Positions 25,575-34,733 of a DNA stretch of 64,000 nucleotides are shown piece by piece (position 1 is the first letter of the stretch; the number at the start of each line of letters is the position of its first letter). The DNA comes from CADEDV01 sp964596345 (lineage in GTDB: Bacteria > Bacteroidota > Bacteroidia > Chitinophagales > Chitinophagaceae). Made by a program: the position numbers and the translations under genes. Location of the stretch: the NCBI GenBank assembly GCA_964596345.1, contig CAZQSZ010000001.1, positions 682,001 to 746,000 on the forward strand, in the 5' to 3' direction. Below the pieces are notes generated by a model, which saw nothing but the letters and a program-made list of their open reading frames with translations, did no database searches and had not been told where the DNA came from.

Positions 25575-27308
25575 ATGATGAACAGGGACAAAACCTTTCA
25601 CCTGGGTCTTTGCATGGCCGGGTCTATTTCAGCAGGAGCTTATACTGCTGGTGTAATGGATTATTTATTTGAAGCTTTGAACAACTGGTATGAAGAAAAG
25701 AAGAAAAATAATGATCCTTCTGTTCCGGATCATGACGTACTGATCGATGTGTTTGGTGGTGCCTCCGGAGGTGGTATTACTTCGGCGATCAGTTTATTTG
25801 CGCAGCAGGAAAAGATCAGTTCTATGAAACTGATTGGTAATAAACCCACCGCTGAGGGCGGCTATAATTTATTATACGATACCTGGGTGCAGATGACCGG
25901 AAGTAATGATGTATTTGCAGAAATGCTGGATACAACAGATATTCAAATGGAATATGTACCCGCCCTGATGAATTCGAATTTTATTGACACGATTGCAGGG
26001 TATTTTAAAAACTACTTATACAAATACCAGGGCCAATCGTTCACAGATCGTCCTTACATTAATCAACGGGCTGAATTATTTCTCACTCTTTTTAATATCA
26101 CCGGTATCAAATATGAACTGATGGCCAAAGCCAGTTCGGAAGGATTGATCCGCCAATATGCGAGAGAGCACCGGGATATGGCCCATTTCAGGGTGGCCAA
26201 AAGCTATGAAAACGACGGAAGAATGCCGCTGGACTATGCTAACAGGGATATCATTGATATACTGATCGATTCGGCCATGGCCACCGGGGCCTTCCCCATC
26301 GGGCTCAGCAGCCGCTTTGTCAGCAGGCCTAAACGGTTTCTCTGGGAAAATCCGTATATCAACAAGGGCGGCAGGTTTAGCTGGGATAAGATCAAATTGG
26401 ACAGTGAAGGGCAGGATACCAATTTTGAAATTGATGGGAAAGAAATATTTCGTTCCTTGAATGCTGATGGCGGGGTGGCGAATAATGAACCGATCGAGAT
26501 ATCCAAAGATATCCTGCAGGGCATCCGGAAAGATATGTATGGCAAAGAATATGAGAACTGCGATAATACCTCGATCATATTGATCGATCCTTTTCCAAGT
26601 TTTGATTCGCCATTTGAAAAACCGGGTCAGTCGCACCAGCATATCCTTCGGTTTGCCAAAGATGTGGTGATGGCCATGCAGAGCCAGTTATTATTTGATG
26701 CGAAATCCATGCTGGATGCGTACAGCAATGATAACAATGGCCTTTACCTGGTGGCGCCTTCCAAGGATGGCTACCGTCCGGAGCATGCTATTGCCTGTGG
26801 CTCTTTAGGCGGGTTTGGCGGATTCCTGGCTGCTGATTTCCGTATCCATGATTTTTTCCTGGGCCGCCACAACTGCCAGAGTTTTCTCCGGAAATATTTT
26901 GTAGTAAGTGTTGAGGAAGCTGATAAGGATAAGAAGGAAACATCTGCCGTAGTAAAAGGATATCAAAACCCCGCTGCGATGAGCCGCTATGCAAGAAAAG
27001 ATAAAAAAGGGAAACTGGTTGTCCCCATCATCCCGGATATGCAGGTGAAGAAACCGGAAGATGCAACGGATAAGAAGCTTGAATTACCGGTATATCATTT
27101 TGAACGGTTGAGCGAAACAGCCCTCAATCATTATTTCACGATGCTGGAGCGGCGGTTTGCTGCAGTGGCGGGCAACATCAAAAAAACAAATGGAATTGCA
27201 GAAATGGCATTGGCTATGGGCATCAAGACATATGAGGATAATATCGCTGATAGTGTGCTGACATATATCAAGAATGATTTTAAGCGAAGAAAATTGATGC
27301 AGCGATAA
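25575..27308 (+). CDS. patatin-like phospholipase family protein
   Basis: A 577-residue cytosolic protein with the patatin Ser-Asp dyad. The oxyanion loop lies near the N-terminus (LCMAGSISAGAYTAGVMDYL), the nucleophile in GGASGGGI (GxSxG, Ser about residue 65), and the catalytic Asp in NADGGVANNEP (about residue 300). It is longer than minimal patatins, with a C-terminal extension containing FGGFLAADFRIHDFFLGRHN, which suggests a Bacteroidota-specific subfamily. It likely hydrolyses acyl lipids; the substrate is unknown. The first two codons are both ATG; either could be used. Confidence 0.88.
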   Translation: MMNRDKTFHLGLCMAGSISAGAYTAGVMDYLFEALNNWYEEKKKNNDPSVPDHDVLIDVFGGASGGGITSAISLFAQQEKISSMKLIGNKPTAEGGYNLLYDTWVQMTGSNDVFAEMLDTTDIQMEYVPALMNSNFIDTIAGYFKNYLYKYQGQSFTDRPYINQRAELFLTLFNITGIKYELMAKASSEGLIRQYAREHRDMAHFRVAKSYENDGRMPLDYANRDIIDILIDSAMATGAFPIGLSSRFVSRPKRFLWENPYINKGGRFSWDKIKLDSEGQDTNFEIDGKEIFRSLNADGGVANNEPIEISKDILQGIRKDMYGKEYENCDNTSIILIDPFPSFDSPFEKPGQSHQHILRFAKDVVMAMQSQLLFDAKSMLDAYSNDNNGLYLVAPSKDGYRPEHAIACGSLGGFGGFLAADFRIHDFFLGRHNCQSFLRKYFVVSVEEADKDKKETSAVVKGYQNPAAMSRYARKDKKGKLVVPIIPDMQVKKPEDATDKKLELPVYHFERLSETALNHYFTMLERRFAAVAGNIKKTNGIAEMALAMGIKTYEDNIADSVLTYIKNDFKRRKLMQR

Positions 27309-27325
27309 GTCTGTTGATGATATAT

Positions 27326-27378
27326 AGTTAGTGGTTGTAGTTTAGCTGTTAAGAATTACAAACTACCAACCACTAACT
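27326..27378. repeat. long hairpin between convergent genes
   Basis: AGTTAGTGGTTGTAGTTT (27326-27343) and AAACTACCAACCACTAACT (27360-27378) are reverse complements except for one extra base, with a 16-nt loop. It sits between the stop codons of the convergent patatin and icd genes. It may act as a bidirectional transcription stop or be a dispersed palindromic element. No T tract follows. Confidence 0.7.
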
Positions 27379-27388
27379 GCCGACTGTA

Positions 27389-28840
27389 TTATTGCCCCTG
27401 CGCCAGGCTATAGGCTTTTTTACCAGCCCAGCTGTTCAGTAATTCAAAGGAGCAGATCTTGAAGTTGCCGCTCATGCTTACATAAAGGCCAATCACATCC
27501 TGCTGGTTCAGGGGTTCGTCGCCAATACTTTCAAAACGTACATTGTACTGGTTCACAAGATTGGTGTATACAGAGCCGGTTGGCCATACCTGGGTGCCCC
27601 GGTTGCTGATATTGATCAGGTTGAACTTGACCCCGGCATGACGTTTACATTTTTCTGCAATTGCATTGGGTTGTTCATCACTTTCAATGAAGAGATCAAC
27701 GCCGACAATGTTTTCACTTTCCCCTTCTTTGGAGATCATCATAGGATTGGTCTCCAGTTTCAGCGGGGTGGGAGTGCCGGGCTCATTGGCAATGATCTCT
27801 CTTGCCCCGATTTTCGGTTTTTTACCAAAGTTGCTGATGATTGCATCAGCAAACTGCGTGGTATTGACTGAAGGAATTGATTTGTCGCCAAAATCGCCGG
27901 TATGGGTTCCATTTTCCAATGTGTACAGTAATGCGTTTTCGATGATCGCAGCATTCTCCGTCAATCCAACGTGTCGAAGCATGGCAAGACCACTTAATAA
28001 TAAAGCAGTCGGGTTGGCAATATTCTTACCGGCAATATCCGGGGCGGTTCCGTGTACAGCTTCAAAGATGGAGATATGATCACCAATATTGGCAGAAGGA
28101 GCAAAACCTAATCCACCAACAAGACCGGCGCAAAGATCAGATACAATATCCCCCTGTAAGTTGGTTAGTACTAAAACATCAAACAGGTCCGGTCTTGTGA
28201 CCAGTTTCATGCAGAGGTCATCCACAATGATATCGTCTGCTTTCAATTCCGGGTATTCTTTGGCAACTTCCTGGAAACATTCTAAAAATAAGCCGTCAGT
28301 TATTTTCATGATGTTGGCCTTATGAACACAGGTGATGCGTTTTGCTTTTTTTTGTTTGGCCATTTCAAATGCATAACGGATCACCTGCATACTACCCGGG
28401 CGGGTGATAAAGCGGCGGCTTAATGCCACATCATGTGTCAGCATATGTTCAATACCGCCATAGGTATCTTCAATGTTTTCTCTCACCACCGTAATATCGA
28501 TAGGAATTCCGGCTTTACTGAAAACTGTGTCCACACCATGCAGTGTTCTGAAATCTCTTTTGTTGGCAAATGTGTTCCAGGTTTTTCTTGCGGTAACATT
28601 GATGCTTTTCACACCTTTGCCTTTGGGTGTTTCCATCGGGCCTTTGAAAAGCAGGCCAAGGGTTTCAATGGTTTGTTTGGCTTCCGGGGTCATGCCATTA
28701 TTGAATCCCTTATCAAAAACCCATTTACCCATGTCCACAAAATCATATTCCAGCGGCACATGGTTCGCAGAAAAGATCTTTAATACAGCTTCCATTATTT
28801 CGGGGCCGATCCCATCTCCTTTGGCAACAGCGATTTTCAT
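27389..28840 (-). CDS. icd: NADP-dependent isocitrate dehydrogenase (Thermus-type, long form)
   Basis: A 483-residue TCA-cycle enzyme. The N-terminus KIAVAKGDGIGPEIMEAVLK is the isopropylmalate/isocitrate dehydrogenase start. Substrate-binding residues are in VRENIEDTYGGIEH, catalytic Tyr/Lys in the central part (VHKANIMKITDGLFL), Mg-binding Asp in DDLCMKLV/GDIVSDLCAGL, and the cofactor site in FEAVHGTAPDIAGKNIANP. A C-terminal extension of about 140 residues matches the long Thermus-like form. Strictly the sequence does not distinguish NAD from NADP use. The gene starts at ATG within CATATG. Confidence 0.92.
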   Translation of the reverse strand: MKIAVAKGDGIGPEIMEAVLKIFSANHVPLEYDFVDMGKWVFDKGFNNGMTPEAKQTIETLGLLFKGPMETPKGKGVKSINVTARKTWNTFANKRDFRTLHGVDTVFSKAGIPIDITVVRENIEDTYGGIEHMLTHDVALSRRFITRPGSMQVIRYAFEMAKQKKAKRITCVHKANIMKITDGLFLECFQEVAKEYPELKADDIIVDDLCMKLVTRPDLFDVLVLTNLQGDIVSDLCAGLVGGLGFAPSANIGDHISIFEAVHGTAPDIAGKNIANPTALLLSGLAMLRHVGLTENAAIIENALLYTLENGTHTGDFGDKSIPSVNTTQFADAIISNFGKKPKIGAREIIANEPGTPTPLKLETNPMMISKEGESENIVGVDLFIESDEQPNAIAEKCKRHAGVKFNLINISNRGTQVWPTGSVYTNLVNQYNVRFESIGDEPLNQQDVIGLYVSMSGNFKICSFELLNSWAGKKAYSLAQGQ

Positions 28841-28972
28841 ATGATTATTTTTTTCAAAACTTTGATTGTTTCGTAAAAGTCCGATACTTATTTAAACCGG
28901 ACGGCTGCAAAATTAAGGCAGGGCAAGGAATACAGACGTTAAATATGCTAAAGAATGTATTGCTTACTGGTT

Positions 28973-29000
28973 TTTGTTTACTTTTACTGAAATTGATTTG
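28973..29000 (+). promoter_or_regulatory. candidate apaG promoter (TTTG ... TTGATTTG)
   Basis: TTTG at 28973-28976 and TTGATTTG at 28993-29000 (one mismatch to TAnnTTTG) are 16 nt apart. The box ends just before ATG codons at 29002 and 29011, supporting a start later than the longest open frame. Confidence 0.35.
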
Positions 29001-29010
29001 CATGAACAGC

Positions 29011-29388
29011 ATGATCTCAGAAGGGGTAAAGGTGTCGGTAGAGACTTTCTACCAGCCCGATTACAGCAACCCGCTGCAATCAGAATTCATGTTTGCCTAC
29101 CGCATCAATATTGAAAATCACAATTCCTTTCCCGTCAAGTTGCACCGCCGTCACTGGAAAATCTTTGACAGTAACGGTACTTACCGGGATGTGGAAGGTG
29201 AAGGTGTTGTTGGAGTGCAGCCTGTTTTAAAATCCGGTGAGACCTACCAGTACGTCAGCGGTTGTAATCTCCGTACAGAAATGGGCCGCATGGAAGGCAC
29301 CTACGAAATGGAAAACATGCACAGCAAGAGTTTTTTTGATGTGCATATCCCTTCTTTTGAAATGATCGTCCCTTTCAAAGGCAATTGA
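29011..29388 (+). CDS. apaG: ApaG (DUF525) protein
   Basis: A 125-residue protein from ATG 29011, exactly the usual ApaG length. Family features: MISEGVKVSVETFYQPDYSN, FAYRINIENHNSFPVKLHRR and HWKIFDSNG, then GEGVVGVQPVLKSGETYQYV, EMENMHSKSFFDVHIPSF. It folds as a fibronectin-III-like domain; a role in Co/Mg resistance or diadenosine tetraphosphate metabolism has been suggested for the family. The frame extends 22 codons upstream through a hydrophobic stretch that looks like a signal peptide but overlaps the promoter candidate; ApaG is cytosolic, so the longer form is rejected. ATG 29002 is a second option. Confidence 0.88.
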   Translation: MISEGVKVSVETFYQPDYSNPLQSEFMFAYRINIENHNSFPVKLHRRHWKIFDSNGTYRDVEGEGVVGVQPVLKSGETYQYVSGCNLRTEMGRMEGTYEMENMHSKSFFDVHIPSFEMIVPFKGN

Positions 29389-29399
29389 TATCCCTTTAT

Positions 29400-30437
29400 T
29401 TATTTGGGTTTGTATTTCGCTTCGTCCAGGATCTTTTTGGGAGTTGCTGTCATTACTTCTTCCGGTTTCAGCGATGGATTCTTCTCCGTAAACTTTTTTA
29501 CGATCTGCCAGCCGATCCACTGCCCCAGGTTGCCCGGTGAATACTCTTGTGAAAAGCCTTGCGTAAAAGGTCCCTCACCAATATAGGTTTGAATCGTGAT
29601 GGGATTTACCGAATACAGGTCTTCGTTTTTGATGATCTGGCTCCAGATCAATCCTTCGTTTTCGGCACACCAGTCCAGTTGCTGTTGAGTATAACCCGTT
29701 TTGATGGAATCGGCTGCCTGCGGTAAGAATTTATCCAATAACCACCATTGCTTCCCTCTTTCGATCATTTGTTCCACCAGCGGTTTGCCGGCACTTTTCT
29801 CGGGGAAAAGATCATCCACGATCAGCTGCATACCATCGCCGATAATATATTCTTTACTGAAACGGCGGCTGCGGTAAGCCGGTGCTACATTTTCAATAAA
29901 ATAAGGATCGCTGTAAAGAGAGAATGTATTACCGAGATAAAACTGCAAACTGATCCCGAGAAAATCAGGACCGAGAAAATTGGGAGTATACCCGTTACTC
30001 GTTTGCGCCAGCGCATCCATGGGCCCGGCTACAGTAACGACTTTTGGTATTTGGTAATTGGGGAAATAATACTTTACAAAACGAAATGCATCTTCAAATT
30101 CTTTTTGCAGGCCGGCGGTGTTTTTGAAGACATCATTGATCGTGTCTTTTATCGGCTGGCTGAGGTGGATAAAATTTTTAACCCCTGCCAGGGTGTTTGC
30201 ACTATCCAATCCAAGAATATTCTGTAAAAAAATAGCAGAAAGAACCGGGTACTTTACATTCAGCCGGTTCAGGCCGGGTAATACATTAGTACTGTCAATG
30301 GCAAAAAAATCCTGGTCAAACCGCTGCAGCGGCACATTTACTTTAACAGCAGATACATCAGGAATTCCTTTTTTATCAGAACAGGCAGCCATTGACAAGG
30401 CAAGCAGTACGACAAGACTGGTTTTTTTCATAGCCAT
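29400..30437 (-). CDS. gldB: GldB gliding-motility lipoprotein
   Basis: A 345-residue lipoprotein. The N-terminal signal AMKKTSLVVLLALSMAAC places the lipidation Cys near residue 18. The mature part has GldB-like features: VNVPLQRFDQDFFAIDST, VTVAGPMDALAQTSNGY, FLGISLQFYLGNTF and QWIGWQIVKKFTEKNP. GldB is required for gliding in Flavobacterium, and this genome also has gldKLMN about 17 kb away. It is divergent from nadE. The frame extends 16 codons upstream, but the lipoprotein signal sets the start at 30437 (or 30431). Confidence 0.85.
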   Translation of the reverse strand: MAMKKTSLVVLLALSMAACSDKKGIPDVSAVKVNVPLQRFDQDFFAIDSTNVLPGLNRLNVKYPVLSAIFLQNILGLDSANTLAGVKNFIHLSQPIKDTINDVFKNTAGLQKEFEDAFRFVKYYFPNYQIPKVVTVAGPMDALAQTSNGYTPNFLGPDFLGISLQFYLGNTFSLYSDPYFIENVAPAYRSRRFSKEYIIGDGMQLIVDDLFPEKSAGKPLVEQMIERGKQWWLLDKFLPQAADSIKTGYTQQQLDWCAENEGLIWSQIIKNEDLYSVNPITIQTYIGEGPFTQGFSQEYSPGNLGQWIGWQIVKKFTEKNPSLKPEEVMTATPKKILDEAKYKPK

Positions 30438-30497
30438 GGTAAACGTAAAGGGGTTCAAAATGTTGTTCAGCGAATGTACGGCCAAAAAACATTCACT

Positions 30498-30505
30498 TAA
30501 ATTTG
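30498..30505 (+). promoter_or_regulatory. nadE -7 box (TAAATTTG)
   Basis: TAAATTTG is an exact TAnnTTTG match that ends 4 nt before the nadE ATG (30510), implying a leaderless or very short-leader transcript. It lies in the gldB/nadE divergent gap. Confidence 0.55.
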
Positions 30506-30509
30506 TAAT

Positions 30510-32213
30510 ATGAAGATCGCATTAGCGCAGCAAAACTACCACATCGGCAATTTTGAAGAAAACAGCCGCAAGATCATTGAAGGGATCAGTAAAGCCAAGC
30601 AGGCAGGTGCCGACCTGGTGGTGTTCTCAGAACTCTGCATTTGCGGTTACCCACCCCGGGATTTCCTGGAATTTGAAGACTTCATTAATAAATGTTATGA
30701 GACGGTTGACCTCATCAAAGAACATGCGGATACTATTGGTGTTCTGATCGGCAGCCCGGCCCGCAATCCCCGCAAAGAAGGCAAGGATCTTTTCAATGCA
30801 GTCTTTTTCCTGTATGAAAAGCAGGTAAAGGCAGAGATCCATAAAACATTATTGCCCAACTATGACATCTTTGATGAATACCGCTATTTCGAACCAGCCT
30901 TTGAATGGAATATCGTTGCATTCAAAGGAAAGAAACTGGCAGTAACGATCTGTGAAGATATCTGGAACATGGGGGAGAATCCTTTGTACCGCATAACTCC
31001 CATGGAACAACTGATCGGGTATAAGCCAGATGTGATGGTCAATCTATCAGCGTCACCGTATAACTATGCACAGGATGTGGTGCGGAACAGTTTGATCAAA
31101 GCACATACGCTGAAATACAAACTGCCGATGCTGTATTGCAATACCGTAGGATCACAAACCGAAGTAGTGTTTGATGGCGGCAGCCTGGTCTATGATATCA
31201 ATGGTAATAAGGTGAAGGAGATGAAGTATTTTGAAGAGGATTTCCAATTGTTTGACCTGGCTGAACTTTCTGTAGTGGATGCAACAAAAGTGAAGCTCCA
31301 GGAGAAAGTATATTTTTCCGCTAAAGATGCAGGCGAGGGAGTGAATACACTGGATTACCTGGCAGATGAAAAGAATATTGATGAGATCTATCATGCACTG
31401 ATCCTCGGCATCCGGGATTATTTCCGGAAAATGGGTTTCAGCAAAGCGATCCTCGGTTCCTCCGGGGGTATTGACAGCGCTGTTACATTGGCGCTTGCAG
31501 TGAAAGCATTGGGGAAGGAAAATGTAAGGGCCATCCTGATGCCTTCGCAATTCTCGTCTTCGCATTCAGTTAGTGATGCAGAACAGTTAAGCATTAACCT
31601 GGATAATCCGTATGATATTGTCCCGATTAAAAACATTTATGAAAGTTTCTTAACCGAACTGAAGCCGGTATTTAAAGAGGCTCCATTCGGGTTGGCAGAA
31701 GAAAATATACAGGCAAGAACAAGAGGAAACCTGCTGATGGCGATCGCCAATAAATTTGGGTATATACTTCTCAATACTTCCAATAAAAGCGAGTTGGCTA
31801 CCGGCTATGGTACTTTGTATGGTGATATGGCGGGAGGGTTGGCTGTATTAGGTGATACGTATAAAACACAGGTATATGCCCTAGCGAAGTATATCAATAA
31901 GCACAATGAGATAATCCCGGGTCATATCATTACCAAAGCCCCCTCTGCGGAATTAAGACCTAATCAAAAGGACAGTGACAGCCTGCCCGAGTATGATACA
32001 CTGGACCGGGTATTGTATGAATATATTGAAATGAGAAAAGGACCGAAAGAGATCATTGCAAAAGGCTATGATGCTGCTTTGGTGACAAGAATTTTAAAAC
32101 TGGTGAATACCAATGAATATAAACGGAACCAGTTCTGCCCGATCATCCGTGTCAGTTGTAAAGCATTTGGTGTGGGAAGAAGGGTGCCGATCGTTGGGAA
32201 ATACCTCTCCTGA
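30510..32213 (+). CDS. nadE: glutamine-dependent NAD synthetase
   Basis: A 567-residue two-domain enzyme. The N-terminal nitrilase-type glutaminase (about 1-260) shows Glu in VVFSELCICGYPPRDFLE, Lys in HKTLLPNYDIFDEYRYFEP and the nucleophile Cys in VTICEDIWN. The C-terminal synthetase has the ATP pyrophosphatase P-loop GSSGGIDSAVTLAL at about 315-328, then TSNKSELATGYGTLYGDMAG, and ends with RVPIVGKYLS. It amidates deamido-NAD in the last step of NAD synthesis; nadC is also in this window. The start is fixed by the box at 30498. Confidence 0.96.
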   Translation: MKIALAQQNYHIGNFEENSRKIIEGISKAKQAGADLVVFSELCICGYPPRDFLEFEDFINKCYETVDLIKEHADTIGVLIGSPARNPRKEGKDLFNAVFFLYEKQVKAEIHKTLLPNYDIFDEYRYFEPAFEWNIVAFKGKKLAVTICEDIWNMGENPLYRITPMEQLIGYKPDVMVNLSASPYNYAQDVVRNSLIKAHTLKYKLPMLYCNTVGSQTEVVFDGGSLVYDINGNKVKEMKYFEEDFQLFDLAELSVVDATKVKLQEKVYFSAKDAGEGVNTLDYLADEKNIDEIYHALILGIRDYFRKMGFSKAILGSSGGIDSAVTLALAVKALGKENVRAILMPSQFSSSHSVSDAEQLSINLDNPYDIVPIKNIYESFLTELKPVFKEAPFGLAEENIQARTRGNLLMAIANKFGYILLNTSNKSELATGYGTLYGDMAGGLAVLGDTYKTQVYALAKYINKHNEIIPGHIITKAPSAELRPNQKDSDSLPEYDTLDRVLYEYIEMRKGPKEIIAKGYDAALVTRILKLVNTNEYKRNQFCPIIRVSCKAFGVGRRVPIVGKYLS

Positions 32214-32226
32214 TTATTTCTTTTGA

Positions 32227-32688
32227 TTAATGTTTAAAAGTGAATGTTACCAGTATTGGTGTTGGTGAAGGAGGAATAGTTACATTTTGAGAAACCACAA
32301 GGTTTGTTTCTGTTAACGAAACCAGGTTGAAAGTGCCGGCTCCTCCGGGAAATAATGGCGCTGCTAATACAAGTTCAGCCTCACTATTTTGAAAATTCCA
32401 TGCAAAAGTCCCGGCGGTAGTAGGTGCGCAGACTACTGCACCTTCAGTTACGGTATAGGTTGCATTTGTTGCAAAAGTAATTGTGTTGTCCTTAAAGCAG
32501 GTAAGTAACGGATTGTTGGAGATATCACCAATCCCGCTTGCGTTGGCACTAAGAAATACCCAGGGTGAGCTGGTGATTAATTCTGTTTTTGTTTTCGGAG
32601 CAGGAGGTGTTTCGTCTTTTCCGCAGGAAGGCAGGATACATATAATCATCGCCATACCTGTAATTGCTAAAAGGAGTTGTTTTTTCAT
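32227..32688 (-). CDS. lipocalin-like lipoprotein, unknown role
   Basis: A 153-residue protein with a lipoprotein signal (MKKQLLLAITGMAMIICILP, then SC with Cys near residue 22) and a mature part of alternating strands: SSPWVFLSANASG, DNTITFATNATYTV, FAWNFQNSEAELVL and a C-terminal ILVTFTFKH. This pattern resembles the lipocalin-like lipoproteins of Bacteroidota. The frame extends 10 codons upstream, but MKKQ gives a proper signal. Convergent with nadE, 13 bp apart. Confidence 0.7.
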   Translation of the reverse strand: MKKQLLLAITGMAMIICILPSCGKDETPPAPKTKTELITSSPWVFLSANASGIGDISNNPLLTCFKDNTITFATNATYTVTEGAVVCAPTTAGTFAWNFQNSEAELVLAAPLFPGGAGTFNLVSLTETNLVVSQNVTIPPSPTPILVTFTFKH

Positions 32689-32794
32689 GATCGTTGGATT
32701 GTTGTACAAAATAGGCATTGTTTCCGGGGTTTAAAACGGGATACTACGCAAAAATATTGCCGTATTTTCCGCCGTTCATCATCCCGGCAAATTA

Positions 32795-32820
32795 TTTGCA
32801 TACAGCAAGTTCGTATTTTG
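32795..32820 (+). promoter_or_regulatory. promoter of the moxR operon (TTTG ... TATTTTG)
   Basis: TTTG at 32795-32798 and TATTTTG at 32814-32820 are separated by 15 nt, with the moxR ATG 20 nt after the -7 box. The -7 box is one base shorter than the consensus. Confidence 0.45.
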
Positions 32821-32840
32821 TGTCACCATAAATATTCTCC

Positions 32841-33842
32841 ATGCTGAAAACCGCAGAAGATATCCGGCAGCTGAACGAACGCATCAGCCATGCCGGCCAG
32901 TTCACCGATAAATTAAGGGAAGAGATCAGCCATGTGATAGTCGGCCAAAGCCATATGCTTGACCGGCTGTTGATCGGGCTGCTGAGTAATGGCCACGTAT
33001 TGCTGGAAGGAGTGCCGGGCCTGGCCAAAACCTTAACCATTAAATCGCTGGCGCAGGCGATACATGCAAAGTTCAGCCGTATCCAGTTTACCCCCGACCT
33101 GTTACCCGCCGATGTGCTGGGTACCATGATCTATAACCAGCAGCGCAACGAGTTCGTGGTGCGCAAAGGGCCCATCTTCGCCAATTTTATCCTGGCCGAT
33201 GAGATCAACCGGGCACCCGCCAAAGTACAATCAGCTTTGCTGGAGGCCATGCAGGAAAGACAGGTAACGATTGGTGATACATCGTATAAACTGGATGAGC
33301 CCTTTTTAGTATTGGCTACCCAAAACCCGTTGGAACAGGAGGGAACGTATCCCTTGCCGGAAGCACAGGTGGACCGCTTTATCATGAAAGTGATAGTGGA
33401 CTATCCAAAGATGCACGAGGAACAAATGATCATCCGGCAGAATGCGCAGGGGTTAACGGTACCGGCCATTAAGCAGGTGGTATCCGTGCAGGAAGTCATC
33501 AATGCCAAAGACCTGACCCGCCAGATCTATATGGATGAAAAGATCGAGCAGTATATACTGGATATCGTTTTTGCCACCAGGTTCCCGGAAAAGTATTCAT
33601 TGGAGCGGCTGAAGCCACTGATCTCGTATGGCGGATCACCGCGGGCCAGTATCAACCTTGCATTGGCCGGAAAGGCACAGGCATTCTTAAATAAAAGAGG
33701 ATTCGTGATACCTGAAGATATCAGGAGCATTGCCAAAGATGTATTGCGTCACCGTATCGGGTTAACCTATGAAGCGGAAGCAGAGAATGTGAAAGTGGAA
33801 GATGTGATTGAGGATATTATCAAACAGATCAACGTACCATAA
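32841..33842 (+). CDS. MoxR family AAA+ ATPase
   Basis: A 333-residue ATPase. Walker A GVPGLAKT is at about residues 56-63, Walker B ILADEINRAP at about 115-124, the MoxR-specific MQERQVTIGDTSYKL follows, sensor 1 lies in VLATQNPLEQEGTYPLPEAQ, and the C-terminal lid has RHRIGLTYEAEAE. MoxR proteins act as chaperones for metal or cofactor insertion, usually with the VWA-domain proteins encoded next to them; here a DUF58 protein and a BatA protein follow. The stop is 3 bp before the next start. Confidence 0.94.
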   Translation: MLKTAEDIRQLNERISHAGQFTDKLREEISHVIVGQSHMLDRLLIGLLSNGHVLLEGVPGLAKTLTIKSLAQAIHAKFSRIQFTPDLLPADVLGTMIYNQQRNEFVVRKGPIFANFILADEINRAPAKVQSALLEAMQERQVTIGDTSYKLDEPFLVLATQNPLEQEGTYPLPEAQVDRFIMKVIVDYPKMHEEQMIIRQNAQGLTVPAIKQVVSVQEVINAKDLTRQIYMDEKIEQYILDIVFATRFPEKYSLERLKPLISYGGSPRASINLALAGKAQAFLNKRGFVIPEDIRSIAKDVLRHRIGLTYEAEAENVKVEDVIEDIIKQINVP

Positions 33843-33845
33843 ACA

Positions 33846-34718
33846 TTGCTGACGACAAAAGAAATATTAAAAAAGGTCCGGGAGTTGGAGATCAAAAGCA
33901 AGAAGCTGACCAGCGACCTGTTTACGGGGGAGTACCACAGTGCTTTCAAAGGAAAAGGAATGTCCTTTAAGGAAGTGAGGGAGTATTCTGCCGGTGATGA
34001 TATCCGCTTTATTGACTGGAATGTATCGGCCCGAATGGGGCATCCTTACAGTAAACTCTTCGAGGAAGAACGGGAACTGACGGTGATGCTGCTCGTGGAT
34101 ATCAGCCCGAGTTCCTTATTTGGAACAGTCCATGCCCGCAAAAAAGATATTTCCACGGAGATCGCAGCGGTATTAAGTTTTTCAGCGGTGAATAACGGCG
34201 ATAAGATCGGGGTTATTTTTTACAGCGATAAAGTGGAAGGATATATCCCGCCCAAGAAAGGCCGTGAACATGCTTTGTTCATTGTTCGGAATTTATTGAG
34301 CAAAGAACCAAAAGGAACGGGGACAGCAGTCAGCACCGCACTCCGGTATTTTAATAATGTGACAAGACAGAAAAGTATTGCTTTTATACTAAGCGATTTC
34401 CTGGATGCCAATTATGAAGATGCTTTGCGGGTGGCCAGTAAGAAACATGATATTATCGGGATGAAACTCTATGATAAAATGGACCAGCAATTGCCCGATG
34501 CGGGTTTGCTGCAGGTGAAAGATGCCGAAGACGGGACCCGTAAATGGGTGGACAGCAGCAATGCTTTCGTAAGGTATCAGTATGAACAGGAATTTTTCAG
34601 GGTGACAGCCTACAGTACACAAACCTTTAAAAAAGCGGGGAGCGACCTGCTGCATATCCGGACCGATGAAGATTATGTGAAAATATTACAGCGCTTCTTC
34701 CTCAGCCGGAATAAATGA
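33846..34718 (+). CDS. DUF58 protein (VWA-like, MoxR partner)
   Basis: A 290-residue protein with the DUF58 signature SAGDDIRFIDWNVSARMG near residues 49-66, preceded by KSKKLTSDLFTGEYHSAFKG, and a VWA-like core with MLLVDISPSSLFGT and FILSDFLDANYEDAL. It starts at TTG, 3 bp after moxR; no ATG is nearby. DUF58 proteins are thought to work with MoxR ATPases in the same operon. Function in the cell is otherwise unknown. Confidence 0.9.
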   Translation: MLTTKEILKKVRELEIKSKKLTSDLFTGEYHSAFKGKGMSFKEVREYSAGDDIRFIDWNVSARMGHPYSKLFEEERELTVMLLVDISPSSLFGTVHARKKDISTEIAAVLSFSAVNNGDKIGVIFYSDKVEGYIPPKKGREHALFIVRNLLSKEPKGTGTAVSTALRYFNNVTRQKSIAFILSDFLDANYEDALRVASKKHDIIGMKLYDKMDQQLPDAGLLQVKDAEDGTRKWVDSSNAFVRYQYEQEFFRVTAYSTQTFKKAGSDLLHIRTDEDYVKILQRFFLSRNK

Positions 34719-34733
34719 ACCAGCACCCGATCC

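Noticed and set aside
28945..29010. Signal-peptide-like N-terminal extension of ApaG
   Set aside because: It would make ApaG exported, and it overlaps a promoter candidate; the 125-residue form is the family's usual length.
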